From Anderseniella sp. (GTDB lineage Bacteria > Pseudomonadota > Alphaproteobacteria > Rhizobiales > Aestuariivirgaceae), in assembly GCA_013041995.1 (NCBI GenBank), contig JABDRA010000621.1:1-9223 (forward strand): a DNA stretch of 9,223 bases, given 5' to 3'. Of the stretch, positions 5,306-9,223 are shown piece after piece. Made by a program: the position numbers and the translations under genes. The notes under the pieces are model-generated. The model searched no databases. It had not been told where the DNA came from and saw nothing but the letters and a program-made list of their open reading frames with translations. The first letter of the stretch is position 1; each line of letters starts with the position of its first letter.

Positions 5306-6226
5306 ATGCTTGTCGCAACACTAAATGTTCAAAATCTCCGACTCCAAAGTATTGACGGCCAAGATCGACTCCATGGTGCCTGGGACTCCGACATTCCTGA
5401 AGACAGGCGTTTGGACCCGATCGATCGCCGACTGACGGGCGAGCTTCTGAAGGAGGTGGACGCCGATGTTGTCGCCTTGCAAGAAGTCTTCGATCTCGAC
5501 AGCCTCAATCACTTTCACCAGAAATTCTTCCTGCCGACGGGAGCAAGACCATATTCGCAACGTATTTGTTTACCCGGTAACGATGGCCGCGGCCTTGATA
5601 TTGCACTGCTTTCCCGCCGACACGTTGATGCGGTCCAAAGTCACGCATCGCTTGCTTTGGCTGATGTGGACATCGAACCGCCTCCGGGCGTCGATCCTGC
5701 CCTTCCTGTTTTCCGACGTGACTGCCTGATGGTTACGATTGGACCGCTGACACTGTTCGTCTGCCACTTCAAATCTGCCTATCCGGACGCGGTCAAGGCC
5801 TGGACCACGCGCAGGCTGGAAGCGCTTGCAACCCGCCGTCTGATCGAGCGCCGTTTCCAGGATCCCGCACAAAGCCTGTGGCTCATCCTGGGCGATCTGA
5901 ACGAACCCGATCATCCGGCCACGGGACATCAGCGCGCAATCCAACCACTTGAGACAGGCTTCGCAATCGATCTGATGCAGCGCATTCCGGAGAAGGAACG
6001 CTGGACCTATTATGACCCGCATTCGGGACTATACCACTGCCCGGACGCACTACTGGCATCACCCGCGCTCGCCGAGCGCTGGCCGAATGCTGAACCATTC
6101 GTGGTTCGTATGGGCCTGGGCAAGGAGACATCGCGCTTTCACGGCCCCCGACTTGGTGGTGTGGGTGCACACAGACCCCACGCTAGCGATCATGCCGCAG
6201 TGGCTGTCGATTTCAGGGGGCTGTGA
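5306..6226 (+). CDS. Endonuclease/exonuclease/phosphatase (EEP) family hydrolase
   Basis: A 306-residue protein with the metal-dependent EEP fold shared by DNase I, exonuclease III, sphingomyelinases and inositol phosphatases. Motifs in order: TLNVQNL (5-11, Asn7), VVALQEV (55-61, metal ligand Glu60), RGLDIALLSR (95-104), CHFKS (153-157, His154), LGDLNEP (195-201, Asp197 and Asn199) and ASDHAAVAVDF (293-303, Asp295 and His296). The complete catalytic set suggests an active enzyme; the substrate (nucleic acid, lipid head group or phosphoester) cannot be inferred. There is no signal peptide. The ATG at 5306 puts the first beta strand at the very N-terminus as usual, no in-frame ATG, GTG or TTG was found in the roughly 65 bases upstream, and there is no clear Shine-Dalgarno. 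It is transcribed alone and converges on a minus-strand unit. Confidence 0.9.
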   Translation: MLVATLNVQNLRLQSIDGQDRLHGAWDSDIPEDRRLDPIDRRLTGELLKEVDADVVALQEVFDLDSLNHFHQKFFLPTGARPYSQRICLPGNDGRGLDIALLSRRHVDAVQSHASLALADVDIEPPPGVDPALPVFRRDCLMVTIGPLTLFVCHFKSAYPDAVKAWTTRRLEALATRRLIERRFQDPAQSLWLILGDLNEPDHPATGHQRAIQPLETGFAIDLMQRIPEKERWTYYDPHSGLYHCPDALLASPALAERWPNAEPFVVRMGLGKETSRFHGPRLGGVGAHRPHASDHAAVAVDFRGL

Positions 6227-6266
6227 AATACCGGCTTTGGGCTCGAACCGGAAGTTCGCCGCGTAA

Positions 6267-6359
6267 TCAGCCAATGACCGTTTCTGGCAAAAAAAGCAGA
6301 CATCCAACCATTATCGCCAGAACGACTGCTTTGTGCCAAATCAGACTTTCGCGATTCAT
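6267..6359 (-). CDS. Possible 30-residue membrane peptide downstream of the universal stress protein
   Basis: The ORF encodes MNRESLIWHKAVVLAIMVGC followed by LLFLPETVIG: a positively charged start, one hydrophobic helix of about 17 residues and a short polar end, which is the typical plan of a bacterial membrane smORF. An ACAGGG stands about four bases before the ATG. It begins 73 bases after the universal stress protein stop on the same strand, with no terminator seen between, so it may be the second gene of that transcript. A longer frame reaching 6476 overlaps the stress protein and is unlikely. The family is not recognised and chance cannot be excluded. Confidence 0.4.
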   Translation of the reverse strand: MNRESLIWHKAVVLAIMVGCLLFLPETVIG

Positions 6360-6432
6360 ACGCCCTGTCGAATTTGCCGCTGCTATTCGTACGCATCCCG
6401 CCCGCTGCTGTAGTAAGCCCCTGTATGCTCGT

Positions 6433-6867
6433 CTACTCTCGAACAACCCACACTGAACACGTTGCGTGACGGACAATCTGCCCAGCGTTCGGTCCCAGAA
6501 GGTAGTCCTTCAATTCAGGCTTATGCGCGCCCACAACTATAAGGTCGGCGTCAACATTGCGGGCGAAATGCAGAGCCTCCTTGTAAACGCTACCGAGGCT
6601 TACAGCCTGCTCAAGCTGAACGTCGTCTATGGCGTGCTCTTTAATGAGCGCGGCTAGCCGCTGCCTCGCATCGTCAAGAAGTTTGCGTTCGTAATCTGCT
6701 GGTATGAGTTGCGCCACCACTGTCATCTTAAACATACCATCGGGCACAATGGTCAGTACATGAAGCCGTGCGCCCGTGTGCCGCGCATGGTCGATCGCCG
6801 TGGTCAGCACCTTGTTCGATGAACCTTCGTCATCCAGGTCTACGAAAGCGACTATGTTTTGCATCAT
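6433..6867 (-). CDS. Universal stress protein, UspA family
   Basis: A 144-residue single-domain Usp. The N-terminal strand NIVAFVDLDDEGSS (4-17) holds the usual Asp10. The C-terminal nucleotide-binding pattern is present: DADLIVVGAHKPELKDYLLG (106-125), then PNAGQIVRHATCSVWVVRE. Gly113 and Gly125 fit the G-x2-G-x9-G(S/T) type motif only loosely: there is no small residue three positions after Gly113 (it is Lys116), and Asn127 replaces the usual Ser/Thr, so ATP binding is uncertain. Either of two adjacent ATGs (6867 and 6864) could be used, and neither has a clear Shine-Dalgarno. A perfect FixK/FNR-type box at 6935-6948 with a CATTCT -10 element suggests induction under oxygen limitation, a common arrangement for usp genes. 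A small membrane ORF follows on the same strand. Confidence 0.9.
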   Translation of the reverse strand: MMQNIVAFVDLDDEGSSNKVLTTAIDHARHTGARLHVLTIVPDGMFKMTVVAQLIPADYERKLLDDARQRLAALIKEHAIDDVQLEQAVSLGSVYKEALHFARNVDADLIVVGAHKPELKDYLLGPNAGQIVRHATCSVWVVRE

Positions 6868-6934
6868 GTATCATTGCGTGTGTTGAGGAACCCAAGACCA
6901 TGAAAAGAATGCCTGAGGCTATGCTAACCTGTCA

Positions 6935-6948
6935 TTGATTTGCGTCAA
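6935..6948 (-). promoter_or_regulatory. FixK/FNR-type box upstream of the universal stress protein
   Basis: The minus strand reads TTGACGCAAATCAA, a perfect TTGA-N6-TCAA dyad. A candidate -10 element, CATTCT, lies at 6911-6906, which would put transcription start near 6899-6900 and the box centre at about -41.5, the class II activation position. The leader would be about 32 bases. Confidence 0.7.
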
Positions 6949-7051
6949 AGCTCGTCTTCACAAGCCTCATCGTCCAATCGAGAAAAAGCAGCAGGTCTTA
7001 GACACAATCAAGTTGGCTTACCTGCAATGGAACCCGGCTATCCGGAAGACG

Positions 7052-7897
7052 CTAATATTGCACCAGTGAGATGATGTATCCATGGATTGCGCTTACGCGG
7101 ATTTTGTATCTGCGGCCATTTTTTCGCGCGCGGAACCCGTAAACATATCCAATGCAGTCGTAGGCGCGGACACGACGATAGCCCCGCCGGATCAGCTTTT
7201 GCCGGGCGGCCTCGCAGCTCAATTTGCCATAGACCGGTGGCGCATAGTCCCAGTAGGGATAAGGCTCCAGATAGATGTTGGGAAGGCGGCGATGCCGACG
7301 GTGCCTGCGATCATGCCCCTTCCGCCGCCGGAACTTATGGTGGCCTGATCCGTCCTTTCGGCGTCCATAGTGCCTAATGCGCGGCGTGACCGGCTGCTCG
7401 AGCCGTCTTAGCTTGCGTTCGAGGCGACGCTCGCGCCGCTGTGCGCGGCGGAGCTTCTTGAACTGCTGCCTCTGTGACCGATCTGTTAAAATTGGTCGCT
7501 GCCGCTTTGTTAACGGTGGACCGGACTGTCGTTGTCGTCGCAGTTCCCGGTGACGGCGCCGTTCCCGGCGCTGAGTGCGCTGTTTCTTCCTTACTCCATA
7601 AACCTGTTTTCCGCCAAGTGAGCGTCGTTCGTGCCGCCTGACACGCAATTGTCCATTACCTTGTTGACGTCTCAACCGCCGTCTCTGGCGACGCTCCACC
7701 CTGCGCTGCTTCTTCCGAGCCTCACTCGTGGCAATGCGTTTGACTTCAGGTGTTTCAGCTTGTGCGAACTGAATGGTGTCCGAGGCGGCCAATACGCTTC
7801 CTGCAACGGAGACACCACAACCACCAGCTATCAGAACAAGCCCAATGGTAAAAAGACTGAAGGCTATATTTAGCCACTTGGCCTTGCAGATTCTCAT
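7052..7897 (-). CDS. Exported, extremely arginine-rich protein with a small C-terminal domain
   Basis: A 281-residue protein with an N-terminal signal sequence (basic MRICKAKW, hydrophobic core to about 38, possible cleavage after AQA near 47). A central region (about 53-204) is dominated by Arg, Gln and Glu runs such as RRQRRRLRRQQ. It leads to a Tyr/Pro linker, LPNIYLEPYPYWDYAPP, and a C-terminal domain (223-281) with two cysteines (Cys228, Cys248) and alternating strands ending in RYKIRVSAIHGYII, reminiscent of PepSY-like domains. By my count about 65 Arg and 19 Lys are present. The GGC at 25-27 is not a proper lipobox. There is no internal Met and no Shine-Dalgarno. A FixK/FNR-type box at 7932-7945 would place transcription start at the ATG, so the mRNA may be leaderless. 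Binding of nucleic acid, anionic polymers or lipopolysaccharide is possible, but function is unknown. Confidence 0.75.
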   Translation of the reverse strand: MRICKAKWLNIAFSLFTIGLVLIAGGCGVSVAGSVLAASDTIQFAQAETPEVKRIATSEARKKQRRVERRQRRRLRRQQGNGQLRVRRHERRSLGGKQVYGVRKKQRTQRRERRRHRELRRQRQSGPPLTKRQRPILTDRSQRQQFKKLRRAQRRERRLERKLRRLEQPVTPRIRHYGRRKDGSGHHKFRRRKGHDRRHRRHRRLPNIYLEPYPYWDYAPPVYGKLSCEAARQKLIRRGYRRVRAYDCIGYVYGFRARKNGRRYKIRVSAIHGYIISLVQY

Positions 7898-7931
7898 GCA
7901 AAAACGCTAGTGCCTTCGGAGTTCCATTACC

Positions 7932-7945
7932 TTGATTAAAGTCAA
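7932..7945 (-). promoter_or_regulatory. FixK/FNR-type box upstream of the Arg-rich protein
   Basis: The minus strand reads TTGACTTTAATCAA, a perfect TTGA-N6-TCAA dyad. Its centre is 41.5 bases from the A of the ATG at 7897. A weak -10 candidate, TAGCGT, lies at 7909-7904. The site is part of a tandem repeat on the plus strand (GATTAAAGTC then AATTAAAGTC, 7934-7953), so a different regulator binding the repeat is possible. Confidence 0.6.
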
Positions 7946-8010
7946 TTAAAGTCCCCGCCCCCACGAAGAATCGACAACTCGCTGGTCACAAAACCCCTTA
8001 CAATAGCAAA

Positions 8011-8040
8011 GGCCCCATGGCTCAAATGAGCCACAGGGCC
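8011..8040 (-). terminator. Probable terminator of the cold shock gene (strand-specific hairpin)
   Basis: GGCCC-CA-TGGCTC and GAGCCA-CA-GGGCC enclose a 4-nt loop. Read as plus-strand RNA, the two middle positions are A-C mismatches. Read as minus-strand RNA, both become G-U wobbles, giving an unbroken 13-bp stem, so the fold favours the minus-strand transcript of the cold shock gene. The bases after it on that strand, TTTGCTATTG, are a weak U tract. Confidence 0.6.
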
Positions 8041-8060
8041 ACAAGACGTAGTCGTCTTGT
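8041..8060. repeat. Second hairpin abutting the terminator
   Basis: ACAAGACG and CGTCTTGT form a perfect 8-bp stem with a TAGT loop. It directly touches the hairpin at 8011-8040, so the cold shock transcript would carry two stacked stem-loops about 120 bases after its stop codon. The 10-mer GCCACAGGGC occurs in the first hairpin (8030-8039) and again at 8117-8126. Nothing else was recognised between 7946 and 8177. Confidence 0.55.
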
Positions 8061-8177
8061 CCCGCATCACGCCCGTGCCCATTTGGACAACAGGACCGCC
8101 AGTACATCCGTGGTCGGCCACAGGGCAGCGATGCTGAGTTTAGTGATTAGAGAGTGGCCTCAGGCGCCATGAGCCAG

Positions 8178-8390
8178 TTAGGTGGCAAGCTCCAGATTGT
8201 CAGCAGCCAGCTTGCCGCTCTTGCGGTCAGTCACTAACTCAAATCTGACTTTCTGGCCTTCAGACAGTGCGCCCAAACCGGCACGCTCAACGGCCGAGAT
8301 ATGCACGAATGCATCCTTGGAACCATCCTCTGGTTCAATAAAGCCAAAACCCTTGGTTAGATTGAAGAACTTCACGGTACCTGTAGTCAT
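8178..8390 (-). CDS. Cold shock protein, CspA family
   Basis: A 70-residue single cold shock domain (OB fold) that binds single-stranded RNA and DNA and melts secondary structure. RNP1 is KGFGFI (14-19) and RNP2 is DAFVHIS (26-32). The N-terminus MTTGTVKFFNLTKGFGFIEP is typical, except that Leu11-Thr12 replaces the more usual polar residues before KGFGFI. AAAGGGA about seven bases before the ATG is a good Shine-Dalgarno. The upstream region (8391-8470) contains short dyads, such as GCAA-TACA-TTGC, that could form a folded leader, as often seen for csp genes. No EcfG or FNR-type site was found. The 3' region ends in two adjoining hairpins, so it is probably monocistronic. Confidence 0.95.
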   Translation of the reverse strand: MTTGTVKFFNLTKGFGFIEPEDGSKDAFVHISAVERAGLGALSEGQKVRFELVTDRKSGKLAADNLELAT

Positions 8391-9003
8391 GATTATTCCC
8401 TTTCAAAGGAGTGACCCGCTCAATCACACCTTGTGACGGCTGGGCAATACATTGCTCACATTGTTAGGGGGTAACTAGACTAAACGGCGTACCGGATATC
8501 AGGACAACACCAAACTTCTGTTGTGCATACTCACCACATATGGGGGCTACGGCTGAAATATCAATGACCGGTGAATTTGAATCATGACACAAGTCCACGG
8601 TACACACAGCAAGCATCATCTTGGGGATAGAGCCAACAATGCGAGACATCAGAGTCAAGCGACCGATCATCATTGCCGATGCACTGCCACAACGCGACAA
8701 GGCGCCGAAGATTATCAACGGCACTTGATACTACGCTCACGCGCGCCCTTAATGGGGGAAATCCCGGGCGCACTGAACCGTGCAGGCAAGGCTTGACATG
8801 GATCATGGTGCTGAACAGACGCGCCAGAGTACAAAGCAACGTAACAGGACCTATCGGCTGCGCCTGGCTGTTTCGGCAAATTTCACACGTTTCTTTTGAC
8901 GCGGAACAACCTTGAAATCTGGTGATCCGGCGCAGTCTATCTGGGCCACAGATGGTTCAGGTTGCGCAATAAAGATAAGGTAATCGCCAGAGCGGAGGGT
9001 GCA
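8391..9003. other. Long intergenic region between divergent cold shock and epimerase genes
   Basis: This region of 613 bases contains the cold shock leader at its left end and the epimerase promoter at its right end (best candidate TTGAAA at 8912-8917 with TCTATC at 8936-8941, weak). The middle has no recognised gene. It holds a candidate plus-strand small ORF (8639-8728) and an opposing GTG-start frame (8464-8724) with no support beyond being open. Confidence 0.5.
8639..8728 (+). CDS. Possible 29-residue small ORF
   Basis: The frame encodes MRDIRVKRPIIIADALPQRD then KAPKIINGT. By my count 20 of 29 codons end in G or C, which is more gene-like than the surrounding frames. The frame extends upstream without a stop to 8588, with a TTG at 8621. 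The Shine-Dalgarno is poor (an AGAG about seven bases upstream). I do not recognise the sequence, and it may be chance or a gene remnant. Confidence 0.2.
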   Translation: MRDIRVKRPIIIADALPQRDKAPKIINGT

Positions 9004-9223
9004 ATGCTATCGCGCACAATACTTGTGACCGGGGCGCTCGGGCAGATCGGTTCGGAACTCGTCCCCGCTTTGCAACACCACCACACGAACACAACCATCA
9101 TTCGATCCGACATCAAGTCCGTACCCGCACGCGCCAATATCGAGGGACCGTTTGAACATGTTGACTGCACCGACCTGAAACATCTGATTGAAGTTGTTCG
9201 CCGCAACAAGGTCGACTGCATCT
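9004..9223 (+). CDS. NAD-dependent epimerase/dehydratase, L-threonine 3-dehydrogenase-like (partial)
   Basis: The first 73 codons are present and the frame runs off the right edge. The protein starts MLSRTILVTGALGQIGSELV, a Rossmann fold with the NAD-binding GxxGxxG at Gly10, Gly13 and Gly16. It continues with IIRSDIKS (32-39), where Asp36 is placed like the acidic residue that binds the NAD ribose, then HVDCTDLKHLIEVVRRNKVDCI. The phrase VTGALGQIGSELVPAL is close to the short-chain, UDP-galactose-epimerase-like L-threonine 3-dehydrogenases, which oxidise threonine to 2-amino-3-ketobutyrate, but other extended SDR enzymes cannot be excluded from this fragment. A strong GGAGG six bases before the ATG fixes the start. 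It is divergent from the cold shock gene. Confidence 0.85.
   Translation, partial: MLSRTILVTGALGQIGSELVPALQHHHTNTTIIRSDIKSVPARANIEGPFEHVDCTDLKHLIEVVRRNKVDCI

Noticed and set aside
5570..6022. Minus-strand ORF of 150 codons
   Set aside because: Antisense to the EEP hydrolase. Its protein shows no domain.
7029..7053. Plus-strand GGAAC-N16-CGCT, near-match to an EcfG promoter
   Set aside because: It points into the 3' end of a minus-strand gene with no plus-strand gene behind it, and the -10 has a mismatch.
7903..7925. GGAAC-N14-CGTT upstream of the Arg-rich gene, resembling an EcfG promoter
   Set aside because: The spacer is 14 bases, where EcfG sites need 16-17, and the -10 would almost touch the ATG. 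The FNR-type box explains the region better.
8464..8724. Minus-strand GTG-start ORF of 86 codons
   Set aside because: No Shine-Dalgarno, mixed third-position bases, no recognised domain, and it runs up to the cold shock gene's promoter region.
1..9223. CRISPR array, prophage, toxin-antitoxin or defence system
   Set aside because: No regularly spaced long repeats with spacers, no phage or Cas-like proteins, and no recognisable toxin-antitoxin pair. The window reads as ordinary stress-gene chromosome.

Overview
The window looks like chromosomal DNA from an alphaproteobacterium, most likely Rhizobiales (Hyphomicrobiales). The reasons are a BA14K-family protein, several matches to the alphaproteobacterial EcfG general-stress promoter (GGAAC-N16-CGTT), two FixK/FNR-type boxes, and a CAGGGAAA-rich intergenic element of a kind I remember from rhizobial genomes (from memory, not checked). 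The genus cannot be named. No rRNA, tRNA, CRISPR array or intact insertion sequence was seen.

Layout. Positions 1-249 hold the 3' end of an SLC13-type anion permease on the plus strand. It converges on a minus-strand run of stress-type genes from 371 to 4173: a YidB-family protein and a GlsB/YeaQ-family membrane protein (probable operon), an App1-type phosphatidate phosphatase, a 27-residue small protein with an in-frame amber codon and open extension, a secreted BA14K protein, and a DJ-1/PfpI protein. From 4180 to 4806 there is a long stretch without a secure gene. It holds a cluster of CAGGGAAA motifs, three of them exactly 21 bp apart. A 71-residue single-pass membrane protein (minus) and an endonuclease/exonuclease/phosphatase-fold protein (plus) then diverge. 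The minus strand continues with a possible 30-residue membrane peptide, a universal stress protein, a 281-residue exported protein that is about 23% arginine, and a cold shock protein. The window ends in the first 73 codons of a Rossmann-fold epimerase/dehydratase resembling L-threonine 3-dehydrogenase (plus).

How it hangs together. Three minus-strand units have an exact GGAAC-N16-CGTT promoter upstream (glsB-yidB, the small protein with app1, and the DJ-1/PfpI gene). A fourth, BA14K, has a one-mismatch version with the same N16 spacing. Separately, the universal stress protein and the arginine-rich protein each have a perfect TTGAC-N4-ATCAA box, placed as expected for class II FNR/FixK activation. 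For the arginine-rich gene this puts transcription start on the ATG, which suggests a leaderless mRNA. The region therefore reads as a cluster of separately transcribed envelope and stress genes under two global regulators: general stress (EcfG) and low oxygen (FixK/FNR). I see no sign of a classical defence or mobile system. The least explained items are the arginine-rich exported protein, the amber-interrupted small protein and the 21-bp-spaced motif array.
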